The notes under the pieces were generated by a model. That model saw nothing but the letters and a program-made list of their open reading frames with translations, did not search any database and had not been told where the DNA came from. Made by a program: the position numbers and the translations under genes. From Solanum dulcamara (taxonomy: Eukaryota; Streptophyta; Magnoliopsida; Solanales; Solanaceae), in the NCBI RefSeq assembly GCF_947179165.1, contig NC_077239.1:69517134-69581133 (forward strand): a stretch of DNA of 64,000 nt, read 5' to 3'. Shown in pieces: positions 45,145 to 56,716 of this stretch (its first letter is position 1; the number at the start of each line of letters is the position of its first letter).

Positions 45145-47489
45145 TATCACGCCCCGGGAGGGTACCCTAGGCGTGGCCGGCACTCGAAAGTCATTTCTGA
45201 CCTTCAAGCGAACCACCTGGTCCAGTCACACTTTCATTCATTCACATTCTATCGGCGGAAGACTCAATCATAGGAATATTATCCATAATATAGGGCCAAA
45301 GGCCAAACAACTATCAAATCAATAATCAGCTAGAATAAAACTAGTCAAACGAACGACTCATCATTCCCACACTCTAGTCTATGAAGCCTCTATCAACAAT
45401 CTAGGAGGTGCCAATGACAATCCCATGGCTACCAACAATCAAAATAAAAGAGACAAAACAATGCTATAAAGATAATCTCGACATCCTCCGGAGACTAGGA
45501 GGACTCACCAACAAGCGGGAAGTGGGGAGATCTTCAATGGTGCGTCGGTTGATGATCTTTAGTACCTGTCTCTGCATCATGAAATGATGCAAGCCAAATA
45601 GCGTCAGTACATGGAATGTACGAGTATGTAAAATGGCCGAATAAAACAAACATCAAGGAAGAGTCAAATCAACTCGGAATCTCAACTCAAGAGAAATAAC
45701 AACTCAATCAAGTGTCCTAAGTCTAAACAAGAATATGGTTTAGACAGGACCAATCACATACCATTCAACTCAATCCGACTCAGAGTACTATCAAGACCTA
45801 TATGGGAGTTTCTCTTATCCGACAACCATCACTTATGAGCCAGTGATAGTACAACAAACCGACGTTGTTGTCACGTCCGTTCATACTTTGCCAGGGTATG
45901 AACGAATCAACCAATCATGGATCCCATCGATCAGTCAAGTCCTATCATTTCAGGACAATAAAATGGGAAACATTTGACTTTAACGGTTCAATTCCTTCCT
46001 ACGTTGGCGGCGTAGTTCACGGGGTTCGAGTATGGACTATACTCTTACCCACTTCCGTCTCGATACTCCTCCCAAGACTCAATGCTCATAAAACTCTATC
46101 TAATCAACTCAATCAAATCATATCGACAAGTCTCATTTACAACCTTGTCAACTCATCAACTTTATCACAATCAAATCTCTCCCAATCATACTATCCGATC
46201 AATCCCAATCATATCTTTTGGGACTCAACACAACTCCAAGGTTTTAAATCAACAATTCAAGAATAAACAACATATTTAAGAAAATTGACATTCTTTATCA
46301 TAATCAATATAGTTAAGAAATTAACAATATAAGTTTGACCTCTCATCTCAATCAACTCATAACAACATGAAGCACATCACTTTCTCCACTCCATAACATC
46401 CACATAATAGAAATTAGGGTAATAGATGAAAAGGACCTATTTGGACCTACCTCTATCAATAAGCTTCATTCTTATGGAAAATAAATCAAAAGAAGATGTA
46501 GGGCACATGGGTGGACTCAACCCATGCTTTGAGCAGCCTTACATACCTTAGTGAAGCCTTGAAGAAAACCTTAATGTTGGGTCTTCAATGGAAAGCTTGA
46601 ATCTTTGAAGCAATCCTTGTTGGAAATGGAGAAGAAGAGGAAGAGAGGGAAATTTCTAGGGCTTTTAGAGGGAGAGGGAGACTCAAATAATGATCCAAAA
46701 ACGTTCAAGGCTTGTGTATATATAATTTGGGAAATACGCAAATTGCCCTTTCTTCAAAAATCTGAAAAATGGCTAAAACACTCTTAGCGCGATAGTGGCG
46801 CGTCGCGCCACTGCTGCGCCAAGTCGAATTTAGGCTTAAAACCTGCACATCTGATAGTGGCGCATCGCGTCAAGGACCAAACTACTGAGGTTGTTTTGTG
46901 GCGCGATAGTGGCGCGTCGCGCCCTTACAGCGCCAAGCCCATCTTTTCTGGGTTCTGGAAAATAGGCTTAAAAACCCTGCACATCTCCTAGTGGCGCGCC
47001 GCGCCAGGGACCAAACTACTGAGGCTTGTTCCTGGCACGATAGTGGCGCGTCGCGCCACTGCGGCGCCAAGCCCAGTTTTCCAGTAGTTGTCACCCAGGC
47101 CTAAAATTCCTGCAGTACTAGTCCGTCTTAGGAGAGTTATAACCTTTGACTCCGAACTCCAAAAATTACAATCTTGGCGGCGATGGAAAGAAGACTCGAA
47201 GACCTTTAATTTGATAGGTCATTGGCCACCCAGATTGTCCTATTTCAAAAGATATGGTCGCTAGAAGTCAACCTCTTATACGAACTCATTCAAAAAATTG
47301 GCCAGGACGAATTCTTTGGGCTTAGCTTGGTTCTAGGGATCCTTTATGACCCCACATCACCTCTAACACTCTTCGATTCCTTGGGAACTCACCCTAACTC
47401 ATGCATACACTTCACAATAGTCGGGTTCGATCCTACACATATACGAAGAAGGGTTCGAATCCTAGTAAAGAATTTTGGGGGGTGTTACA
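45145..47489 (-). repeat. 3' LTR (in element orientation) of the nested gypsy
   Basis: 2345 bp. The minus strand starts TGTAACACCCCCCAAAATTC and ends GGGGCGTGATA (one change from TGACA). TATA at 46717-46724, palindromes at 46786-47070. Confidence 0.93.
46786..47070 (-). promoter_or_regulatory. GGCGCG palindrome blocks upstream of the TATA box, left LTR
   Basis: Four blocks of GCGCGATAGTGGCGCG, TCGCGCCACTGC and GGCGCCAAG separated by AGGACCAAACTACTGAGG and CTTAAAAACCCTGCACATC. Each block is self-complementary (GGCGCG/CGCGCC). They lie about 60-350 bases upstream of the minus-strand TATA box at 46717-46724, so in the U3 promoter. Confidence 0.75.
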
Positions 47490-47508
47490 TTATCTCCCCT
47501 TTGGGATC
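47490..47508 (-). promoter_or_regulatory. Polypurine tract of the nested gypsy
   Basis: The minus strand reads GATCCCAAAGGGGAGATAA, adjacent to the LTR start TGTAACACC. Almost the same tract precedes the element 2 LTR at 30724. Confidence 0.85.
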
Positions 47509-47779
47509 ATTCATCCTCGAATGACGAGTAAACCAAGGATGGACTCGGGGTACAAATCACAATCAGACTTCAGTCGTGCAACCAGTCAATTTCTCAAAAT
47601 AATTACTATCCAAACTCAAAATGCACAAATGAATTCAAGTCAAGAAAATGGACATTACCTTCAACATTCTCATCGGTAGGCACGAGTAGATGTGGATATT
47701 TAGATTTCATATCTTCCTCCGCCTCCCATGTGGCTTCCTCAACAAACTGATTTCTCTACAGGACTTTGACTGAGGCAAT

Positions 47780-49603
47780 CTATTTGTTTCTCAATTTGCG
47801 AATTTGGCGGTCAAGAATTTGGATCGAAACCTCTTCATAGGACAAGTTATCCTTAACTCCTATACTATCAATGGGGACTACCAGCGAGGGATCGCCTAAG
47901 CATTTCTTCAACATCGAAACATGAAATACCGGATGAATGGCAGCTAGCTCCGAGGGTAACTCCAATTCATAAGAGACACTCATTATTCTCCTCACAACCC
48001 GGTAAGGACCAATGTATCGAGGACTAAGCTTTTCCTTCCTTCCAAACCTCATGACGCCCTTCATGGGTGACACTTTTAGGTACACCCAATCATCCACCTC
48101 AAACTCTAAGTCTCTCCTCCTCACATCGGTGTAAGATTTCTGACGGCTTTGGGCTGTCTTTAGCCTATCTTGAATAACTCTCACCTTCTTCATGGCTTGG
48201 TGAACAAAATCAGGCCCAATCAACTCAGATTCACCAACTTCAAACCACCCAATCGGTGACCTACACCTCCTCCCATACAAAGCTTCATAAGGAGCCATTT
48301 GAATTCTTGTATGATAGCTATTATTATATGCAAACTCTATGAGAGGTAAGTGATCATCCCAATTTCCTTTGAAGTCAAGTACACATGCCCTCAACATATC
48401 CTCCAACGTCTGGATGGTGCGCTCCGCTTGGCCATCTGTCTGGGGATGAAAGGTCGTACTAAGGTTCACCTTCGAACCCAGTCCCTTATGAAAGGATCTC
48501 CAAAATTGAGAAGTAAATTGAGCTCCTCGGTCTGAGATGATAGACAGGGGAACCCCGTATAATCTGACGATCTCCTGAATGTATAATTTTGCATAATCTT
48601 CTGCGATGTCAGTAGTCCTAACTGCCAAGAAGTGAGCTGATTTCGTCATTCTATCCACAATTACCCAAATCGAATCATGTTGCTTTCGTGACCTCGGCAA
48701 ACCTGTAATAAAGTCCATGTTGATCATCTCCCACTTCCATTCCGGAATCTCTATATTTTGAGCTAACCCACATGGCCTTTGATGCTCAACTTTAACCTGT
48801 TGGCAATTTGGGCACTTGAAAACAAATTCCGCGATATCTCTCTTCATTCCACTCCACCAATAAACTTCCCTCAAGTCATGGTACATCTTTGTAGAGCTAG
48901 GAATAATGGAGTATCTGGAACTATGCGCTTTGGCCATAATCCTTTCTCGAACATCATCGACATCTGGTACACATAATCTATTTTGGTACGTCAACACACC
49001 ATCTCCCCCTTTGGTAAAAACCATCACCTCTTGCTTGTGAACAACTTCCTTCAACTGGAGAAGGATGAGATCTTGGTCTTGTTTCTCCTTTACCTCTGCC
49101 ACAAGTGAGGATGCAGACCCATCCTGAACATTAACTCCGCCTTCATTGTTCTCTTCAAGACGAACTCCCAATTGAGCTAGTCTATGCACCTCTTTAGCCA
49201 ATTCTTTCCTCCCCTCCTCTATATGGGCAGTACTACCCATAGACAACCTGCTAAGAGCATCGGCAACAACGTTAGCTTTGCCTGGGTGGTAGAGGATGCT
49301 CATATCATAGTCTTTGAGTAGCTCGAGCCATCTCCCTTGCCTCAGATTGAGTTCCTTCTGGCTGAAGACGTATTGTAAACTCTTATGGTCGGTGAACACA
49401 TCAACGTGCACTCCATACAAGTAGTGGCGCCAAATTTTAAGCACAAATACCACAGCGGCCAGCTCAAGGTCATGAGTTGGATAATTCCTCTCATGAACCT
49501 TAAGTTGTCTTGAAGAATAGGCTATCACCTTCCCCCTCTGCATCAACACATAGCCCAAACTGATCCTAGATGCATCACAATAGATCACAAAACCCTCTGT
49601 TCC
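47780..49603 (-). pseudogene. RNase H - integrase part of the nested gypsy polyprotein
   Basis: About 600 codons without a stop. RNase [64 protein letters not shown]. Integrase zinc finger with H...H and [11 protein letters not shown] core [39 protein letters not shown]-terminal [20 protein letters not shown] and RYIGPYRVV, then [16 protein letters not shown]. The frame closes at RKLRNK with TAG. Past it IASVKVL and RNQFVEEATWEAEEDMKSKY, the Tekay-type chromodomain-like tail, continue in frame after two TAG codons where GAG and TGG are expected. The upstream join at about 49603 is a deletion breakpoint. Confidence 0.9.
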
Positions 49604-50337
49604 ATGTCCGAGATCAACAATGCCGCTTTGCACTCCTTCTTCACATGTCTTCCCAATGCAGAGACGAACTTCCTCATCTTCGACCTCGCATCTGGGATCA
49701 TCTCTGGAGCATATCTGGACAACTGGATGAACTTTAGACTATACTCCTTAACGGTCATACTTTCTTGCTTCAGATTCACAAACTCTTCCACCTTCGCTTC
49801 CCTCAATTCTCTGGGAAAGAAATGGTCAAGAAAGGCTCCCTGAAATTTATCCCACATAGCAGGTTCAGCATCCTCACATCTACCTTGTTACCATTGGTTA
49901 TACCAAATGTTTGCCACATCTTTGAGTTGATAAGACACCAACTCAACCCCCTCGATCTCCGTAGCATGCATAACTTTCAGGATCTTCCACATCTCATCAA
50001 TAAAATTTTGGGGGTCTTCATCAACCTTGGAACCCGTGAATGCCGGCGGATTCATTCTCAGAAAGTCTCTAATTCTGGTGGCAGTAGACGGCCCTTGGGA
50101 ACTAGAGCTAAGAGTTGGCGAACTCTGGTTACCATTTCGGGCAGCCACTAGTTGAGTGAGCATGGCAATCGCTCCTCGAAAGTCTGCTTCCAAAGTTGGT
50201 GCAGGCGGAGTAGTAGGCATTTGAGGTGCCTCCGTATACCTCGCAGGTCGGCCCCTAGCCCTCGATGGGCGTACCTCTGACTGTGGCATCTCTGTGTTAT
50301 CAGCATTCCTCTGGCTAGCAGTACACTTAGGAGGCAT
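49603..50337 (-). pseudogene. gag N-terminal part of the nested gypsy
   Basis: The ATG at 50337 begins MPPKCTASQRNADNTEMPQS, the usual Tekay/Del gag start. The gag core follows: FLRMNPPAFTGSKVDEDPQN, QLKDVANIWYNQW, a TAA stop near 49887, then [35 protein letters not shown]. It breaks off in AALLISDM, before the zinc knuckle, at about 49603. The single stop and the deletion make this a defective copy. Confidence 0.88.
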
Positions 50338-50532
50338 TATTTGTAACATATAAACGCACGAATTAGAAAGAAAGTTTTATAGAGTTTAACTCTATTGCAC
50401 GAATTCAGAGTATAAAAGAAGTGAAACAATTCTTAATGTCTTATAGCCTCCTGATTATAAGTGTGGTGCACAACACACCCATAAGCAAGACTCTACTAGA
50501 CACGGCTTCATAGACTCCCTAGGACTCTTGAA

Positions 50533-50550
50533 CTCTGTGCTCTGATACCA
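50533..50550 (-). promoter_or_regulatory. Primer-binding site of the nested gypsy (initiator-Met tRNA)
   Basis: The minus strand reads TGGTATCAGAGCACAGAG, complementary to the 3' end of plant initiator methionine tRNA, four bases inside the LTR. It is intact. Confidence 0.9.
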
Positions 50551-50554
50551 TATT

Positions 50555-52908
50555 TCTCATACCCCGGAAGGGTACCCTAAGCGTGGCCGGCACTCGAAAG
50601 CCATTTCTGACCTTCAAGCGAACCACCTGGTCCAGTCACACTTTCATTCATTCACATTCTATCGGCGGAAGACTCAATCATAGGAATATTATCCATAATA
50701 TAGGGCCAAAGGCCAAACAACTATCAAATCAATAATCAGCTAGAATAAAACTAGTCAAACGAACGACTCATCATTCCCACACTCTAGTCTATGAAGCCTC
50801 TATCAACAATCTAGGAGGTGCCAATGACAATCCCATGGCTACCAACAATCAAAATAAAAGAGACAAAACAATGCTATAAAGATAATCTCGACATCCTCCA
50901 GAGACTAGGAGGACTCACCAACAAGCGGGAAGTGGGGAGATCTTCAATGGTGCGTCGGTTGATGATCTTTAGTACCTGTCTCTGCATCATGAAATGATGC
51001 AGGCCAAATAGCGTCAGTACATGGAATGTACGAGTATGTAAAATGGCCGAATAAAACAAACATCAAGGAAGAGTCAAATCAACTCGGAATCTCAACTCAA
51101 GAGAAATAACAACTCAATCAAGTGTCCTAAGTCTAAACAAGAATATGGTTTAGACAGGACCAATCACATACCATTCAACTCAATCCGACTCAGAGTACTA
51201 TCAAGACCTATATGGGAGTTTCTCTTATCCGACAACCATCACTTATGAGCCAGTGATAGTACAACAAACCGACGTTGTTGTCACGTCCGTTCATACTTTG
51301 CCAGGGTATGAACGAATCAACCAATCATGGATCCCATCGATCAGTCAAGTCCTATCATTTCAGGACAATAAAATGGGAAACATTTGACTTTAACGGTTCA
51401 ATTCCTTCCTACATTGCGGCGTAGTTCACGGGGTTCGAGTATGGACTATACTCTTACCCACTTCCGTCTCGATACTCCTCCCAAGACTCAATGCTCATAA
51501 AACTCTATCTAATAAACTCAATCAAATCATATCGACAAGTCTCATTTACAACCTTGTCAACTCATCAACTTTATCACAATCAAATCTCTCCCAATCATAC
51601 TATCCGATCAATCCCAATCATATCTTTTGGGACTCAACACAACTCCAAGGTTTTAAATCAACAATTCAAGAATAAGCAATATATTTAAGAAAATTGACAT
51701 TCTTTGTCATAATCAACATAGTTCAGAAATTAACAATATAAGTTTGACCTCTCATCTCAATCAACTCATAACAACATGAAGCACATCACTTTCTCGACTC
51801 CACAACATCCACATAATAGAAATTAGGGTAATAGATAAAAATGACCTATTTGGACCTACCTCTATCAATAAGCTTCATTCTTATGGACAATAAATCAAAA
51901 GAAGATGTAGGGCACATGGGTGGACTCAACCCATGCTTTGAGTAGCCTTACATACCTTAGTGAAGCCTTGAAGAAAACCTTGATGTTGGATCTTCAATGG
52001 AAAGTTTGAATCTTTGAAGTTCTTGAAGCAATCCTTGTTGGAAATGGAGAAGAAGAGGAAGAGAGGGAAATTTCTAGGGCTTTTAGAGGGAGAGAGAGAC
52101 TGAAATAATGACCCAAAAACGTTCAAGGCTTGTGTATATATAATTTGGGAAATACCCAAATTGCCCTTTCTTCGAAAATCTGAAAAAATGGCTAAAACAC
52201 TCTTGGCGCGATAGTGGCGCGTCGCGCCACTGCGGCGCCAAGTCGAATTTAGGCTTAAAACCTGCACATCTGATAATGGCGCATCGCGCCAAGGACCAAA
52301 CTACTGAGGTTGTTTTGTGGCGCGATAGTGGCGCGTCGCGCCCTTACAGCGCCAAGCCCATCTTTTCTGGGTTCTGGAAAATAGGCTTAAAAACCCTGCA
52401 CATCTCCTAGTGGCGCGCCGCGCCAGGGACCAAACTACTGAGGCTTGTTCCTGGCGCGATAGTGGCGCATCGCGCCACTGCGGCGCCAAGCCCAGTTTTC
52501 CAATAGTTGTCACCCAGGCCTGAAATTCCTGCAGTACTAGTCCGTCTTAGGAGAGTTATAACCTTTGACTCCAAACTCTAAAAATTACAATCTTGACGGC
52601 GATGGAAAGAAGACTCGAAGACCTTTAATTCGATAGGTTATGGGCCACCTAGATCGTCCTATTTCAAAAGATATGGTTGCTAGAAGTCAAACCCTTATAC
52701 GAACTCATTTAAAAACTTGGCCAGGACGAATTCTTTGGGCTTAGCTTGGTTCTAGGGATCCTTTATGACCCCACATCACCTCTAACACTCTTCGATTCCT
52801 TGGGAACTCACCCTAACTCATGCATACACTTCACAATAGTCGGGTTCGATCCTACACATATACGAAGAAGGGTTCGAATCCTAGTGAAGAATTTTGGGGG
52901 GTGTTACA
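50555..52908 (-). repeat. 5' LTR (in element orientation) of the nested gypsy
   Basis: 2354 bp. Nearly identical to 45145-47489, with scattered single-base differences (CTCCGGAGAC against CTCCAGAGAC) and small indels (a 9-base TTCTTGAAG-type difference near 52018). This copy would drive transcription of the element. TATA at 52135-52142. Confidence 0.93.
52204..52490 (-). promoter_or_regulatory. GGCGCG palindrome blocks upstream of the TATA box, right LTR
   Basis: The same four blocks as at 46786-47070, with the CG dinucleotides better preserved (GGCGCGTCGCGCC). The TATA box is at 52135-52142. Confidence 0.75.
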
Positions 52909-52913
52909 GAATG

Positions 52914-53286
52914 TTTTGAACACTTTTAAGTACTTCGTTAGTCGTCGCTAAAACTTTATTTCCGTTTTTTGCTTAGACTCCTTTTGTGAGGGATATGTCC
53001 CTCCGTACTTTGGTTAGAAATATTGAGGGCACTTCCTTATATTCTGGATTACTTTTAGTTTTAGCTTGCATGAATGTGTGCATATTTTGTTATTTGCCTC
53101 TATATACTCGTTCTTTTCCTTTTTAATTATGCCAAAGGGGAGAAAATTAGATAACTATGACAGGACAAGTCAGCTACAACTCAGAGGGAGCCAACTACGA
53201 CTTAAGGGGAGACTATTTCTAAAGGAAAATACAACTCAGCAGAAATCAGTTAACAAGGAAGTTGAAAAGCAAAAGTTACATAGTTA
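52914..53286 (+). pseudogene. Envelope-like ORF, 3' remainder, and 3' untranslated end
   Basis: Sequence resumes after the gypsy insert. The end contains MPKGRKLDNYDRTSQLQLRG at 53129 onward, frame-shifted relative to the 5' part. It stops before the polypurine tract at 53299. Similar purine-rich repeats before the tract are common in this lineage. Confidence 0.5.
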
Positions 53287-53298
53287 GTTGTCATTATC

Positions 53299-53312
53299 AA
53301 AAAGGTGGAGAT
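53299..53312 (+). promoter_or_regulatory. Polypurine tract of the copia element
   Basis: AAAAAGGTGGAGATT directly before the 3' LTR. This purine run would prime plus-strand DNA synthesis. Confidence 0.8.
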
Positions 53313-54274
53313 TGTTAGCACTAAATTGTTTCAATAATGATCCACTTTTGCAGGAAATCAAAAAGGAAAAGTTGACAACTTTACATGAAAGAGGATGTGC
53401 GAAATTCAGTGAAACTAAGTCTCTAATTGAGGACTAGTGATGGAAAGAAGATACTACCAATTATTGATTGAAGATACTAACCACAGATTGAAGATAAATT
53501 AAGGATGTTAATCGAGACAGCAAGGATCAAGATAGAAAGGAAAGAAATCTTATCACTCACTAATTGAAGACGACCACTGATTTAAGGTCAATTAAGGATG
53601 CCAATCTAAGACAGAAAGGATCAAGGAAGAAAGGAAAGAAATCTTAGGATGCCAATCAAGACCACGAATTAAAGATCAAGATGCCAGAATAAAGAAGAAC
53701 CCTCTGTACAAGGCAGAGAACCATTTCAAAAAGGAAGAAGACATCGCACGAACATATCTGATATGGACGTGCATCATCAATCAAGGAATTAATACAAATC
53801 CTTAATTGATTCATCTTAGCCATATAAAGTCGCCCTCATTTAGCTAGATAGTTACGCACTTCACTTGAACTTGTACTATTGTTTTCTCTATCTTTCAGAA
53901 AGCTTTGTATTATGTTTAAGTTTACAATTGTAACAGAAAAGAGGAAGAGCTATCTTTAGCATAGGTTATACGAGTAGAGGTGACGCCAAGTCAAGAAAAT
54001 CTGATTTGCACATCAGATTAAGTTATTCCACTCCACACTTGTACCATTAATATCACTACAAGCTCTAAAGGAAACCCTTGTAACCCAAGGGGACTAGACT
54101 AAGCACCACACCGGTGATTCAAATCAGGATAAAACTTCTGTCTCTTTTATTATTCTGTACTTGTCTTTTGCTTATTATTACTGTGACTAACTTGCAGGAT
54201 AATCGACTCTCAGACTTGAGCAGTCGACTAAGGAACTAATTTTTAATTCACCCCCCCCCCCTCCTTAACCTTCA
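53313..54274 (+). repeat. 3' LTR of the copia element
   Basis: 962 bp, TGTTAGCACTAAATTG...CTTAACCTTCA. Compared with the 5' LTR it has scattered substitutions and lacks about 45 bases after ATTGATTCATC. The terminal C-run is longer (about 11). It is followed by the duplicated TCTTC. Confidence 0.92.
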
Positions 54275-54376
54275 TCTTCCACTAAGGACTGACCTTCTTC
54301 GTATGTAAGCCTTCCACATGGACAACTTTATGCCACATGGCAACTAAGTGGAGTGAGAACGTGGTAGTTCATCACA
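54275..54376 (-). repeat. Antisense Galadriel-like LTR, right piece
   Basis: The continuation after the copia insertion, starting with the duplicated TCTTC. On the minus strand it begins TGTGATGAACTACCACG and runs into the copia target site. The boundary at 54376 is a guess from the TG start. A 5 bp duplication for this LTR itself is not clear. Confidence 0.45.
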
Positions 54377-54479
54377 ATACACTTTAATTCTTACATGAAT
54401 TATAATTCCTTTTTCCACTCTCTATAGGATTCAATCCCAACCTTGTTGGGTTCTATATTTGACAATGACCACTTTATAC

Positions 54480-55060
54480 CAACTAAATAAGTGTAATTTG
54501 AGTGATATCAGTTGTATGGGTAGTTGGTTGTTCAAGGAACTAAATGTGTGTTTGAAACTACATGTTCTTGTGTACTGTGACAGTAAGTCAACCATTCAAA
54601 TTGCAGCAAATCCAATATGTCATGAGCGTACGAAGCACATTGATATTGATGCCATTTTATCCAGGAGAAAGTGCAACAAGGCTCAATTGCTATATTGTAT
54701 GTTCCCACTAATGAGTACCAAACTCCACCATGATCATCTATTTTCCAAGCTAGGCTTGAAGAATATCTCCATATTACCTAGCTTGAGTGGAGGTGTTGAG
54801 CAGCTTGTCGAGTGTACACAGGTGCCAATAGTATCCAGCTGGAGCTTAGATGTCAGTAGCTATTTCTTCTTGTTGGTTAAGAGTAGTTGGTAGATGTCAA
54901 CCAGAGGTTAAGTAGCTTAGATTTACTTAGTCTATAACTACATTGGTACATTGCTTTTGTATTAGTTTGACAAGTATTATCTGAGAAAAGCTTCCACAAA
55001 AATGCTCCCTCTTTTACTCTTCTTCCATTCCTTCTGCGTGATTATTCTAAGCTCATGAAT
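54480..55060 (+). mobile_element. Tail of another Ty1/copia element: RNase H and partial LTR
   Basis: The frame at 54500-54800 reads LVYCDSKSTIQIAANPICHE, RTKHIDID and LFSKLGLKNISILPSLSGG, the end of copia RNase H. It is followed by the purine run GAGTGGAGG and TGTTGAGCAGCTTGTCGAG, the LTR start (54797). The LTR fades near 55060. It differs from the SIRE-like element: there is no extra ORF, and the LTR follows at once, as in Tork/Retrofit elements. Its 5' part is missing. It lies beyond the antisense LTR piece, so it was here before or beside that insertion. Confidence 0.75.
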
Positions 55061-56716
55061 GGTTAGATTGCTAAAGTTTATTAAAGTCATACTGAAAACA
55101 ATAGAGAATCGTAGCAACAATAAATAATATGATAATCAAAGCCAAGTGAATAACATGTAATTCTAAAATCAAATAATAAAAAGTAAGAGAGTAATAATAA
55201 CCATCTTTGCAATCTACGAGGGTCTCAATTGGTTCACAACATAGAATAGCCATAATAGGTAATTTTATTAAGTTACGACTGCTTAACTCCCTCTGCCCTT
55301 TACACTTAGTCCTTGACAAAGTCCAGAAAGCTTAGTTGTCAATGTAAAGTTACCTCGATAAAGATCATATTAATCACAGAGGAAAGCCACTCCAAACACA
55401 TGAAACTCCTACTTTGGATACACGCCATACTCAAAAAGTTAGCAAAGATGAATCTTGTTTGTATCTGCCATTACTTTCATTCTTTGCTTGTATTATGTAT
55501 CTATTTAATTCAACAGAGCACATGGATTTCTGCATGAAAAAAATAACTATTTTCTGGTCTCCACTTCTTTTCCCACTGTTTGGCAGTGACACTTAGAGAA
55601 AAGCATTTGCAAATGGTAATCTAAAAGGCTTGAGTGACATTCAGCAACTTCTAAGGGAGTAGGGATAGGTGAGAAGCTTATGAGTTACTTTACAATTTAA
55701 CTCCATTTATCTTTCCAAATCTGCTATTTCAAGTTGAACAGCCAACACTTGAGCAAGATACCATGATAATTAAGTGCTGATGAATATGTATGAAACAGCA
55801 AACTCAAAACAACACAGGAGTCCAATCTTCCGTGCGAATTTTCAGTAACCAACATTTGTAGCAAGGAACTAATACAATCCTCAACAGGGTAAAATGATTA
55901 GAAACATAGATAGAACGAGCGCAGCAAAATTCTCATCAATCAGATATGTTGTAAATAATTTACTTCCCAGAGAGACCACCAGCTAACCAGCAAACTGTCC
56001 TTCAATATGACAATAGATACGGATCAAATGTACTCCTTGAATAACTTTCAGCCAAAATGTAGTAGTATAAGATAGATACAGATGGTTGGATAATAGAAAG
56101 AGGGAGGGTGGTAGAGGACAGAGAAGCTTTTGAAGAGTGACTTGCCTCTCAAGAGATAGAAACTCAATTGTTCCAAAAGCCGAACCCCAAAATCATTTGT
56201 CCCAAAACCAAACCGAAAAAGGAACCTTTTTGCATCGTCCTAATGCACATTAGAGTTATTATTCTACTTCAGAAGCACAACAATGCATTAATTTTTCCAA
56301 ACATCAATGATGAAAATTACAACAAGCTTGCCCAGCAGAGGAGTTGGAGCATTTCCTCCACCAATTATACAGAAAAACTTCTCCCAATTGCTTCACCCTT
56401 AACCTCAACAAACACAAAAAACTATGGAAAAAAAGAGGATCCTTGAAACCTCTTTCCATTTTCAGTTTGACCATAAATATGAAGGACATTGAAAAGAATC
56501 ACTGACATAAAGGGCAATAAAAATCATGTATTCCAGATATAGAAATCACCATATATATCCAAAGAACAGTTACTAAAGAGGGTCATTCCGCCAGATTTTT
56601 GTAATACACACAACCACACTAAGAAGAATTTTAAGTAATATTCCACTTCACAATTGTAACTATTAACTATTTTTAGTCAAACAACTATAGCATCCTCAGT
56701 CGCTATAAATCACACA
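55061..56716. other. No gene recognised
   Basis: AT-rich; short frames only (55313-55537, 56168-56446), none with a recognisable motif. No repeats of note. Confidence 0.55.

Larger units (their letters stand above)
45145..52908 (-). mobile_element. Young Tekay/Del-like Ty3/gypsy nested in the copia element, internally deleted
   Basis: A 7.76 kb minus-strand element. LTRs 45145-47489 and 50555-52908; near-duplicated target GAACG (45140-45144) and GAATG (52909-52913). Primer site at 50533-50550; polypurine tract at 47490-47508. Order on the minus strand: gag (50337-49603), then directly RNase H and integrase (49603-47780). The zinc knuckle, protease and most of RT are missing. LTRs are nearly identical by eye, so insertion is recent relative to everything else here. 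Without RT it could only move with help. Confidence 0.93.
37992..54274 (+). mobile_element. SIRE-like Ty1/copia retrotransposon with nested gypsy
   Basis: Bounded by TSD TCTTC (37987-37991 and 54275-54279). LTRs at 37992-38988 and 53313-54274; methionine-tRNA primer site at 38989; order gag, protease, integrase, RT, RNase H (copia order), then an extra envelope-like ORF and a polypurine tract. The extra ORF after RNase H is the hallmark of the SIRE/Maximus lineage. Without the 7.8 kb gypsy insert and its duplication the element is about 8.5 kb. LTRs have diverged visibly, including a roughly 45 bp deletion in the 3' copy, so it is older than the insert. Stops in every gene. Confidence 0.92.

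Noticed and set aside
45865..46266. 133-codon frame in the left gypsy LTR
   Set aside because: It is within a bounded LTR. The right LTR has the same sequence with a one-base indel that breaks the frame, which argues against coding.
46786..47070. Regular palindromic blocks as a CRISPR-like array
   Set aside because: There are only four blocks, the spacers are alike rather than unique, the sequence is nuclear plant DNA, and the blocks are part of an LTR present in two copies.
47780..49633. A 617-codon frame as a possible cellular gene
   Set aside because: Its RNase H and integrase motifs and its place between two LTRs show it is retrotransposon pol.
50533..50550. tRNA-like string TGGTATCAGAGC as a tRNA gene
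   Set aside because: Only the primer-binding complement is present; no cloverleaf can be formed around it.
54459..54893. 144-codon frame as a host gene
   Set aside because: The sequence is a copia RNase H end followed by an LTR start.
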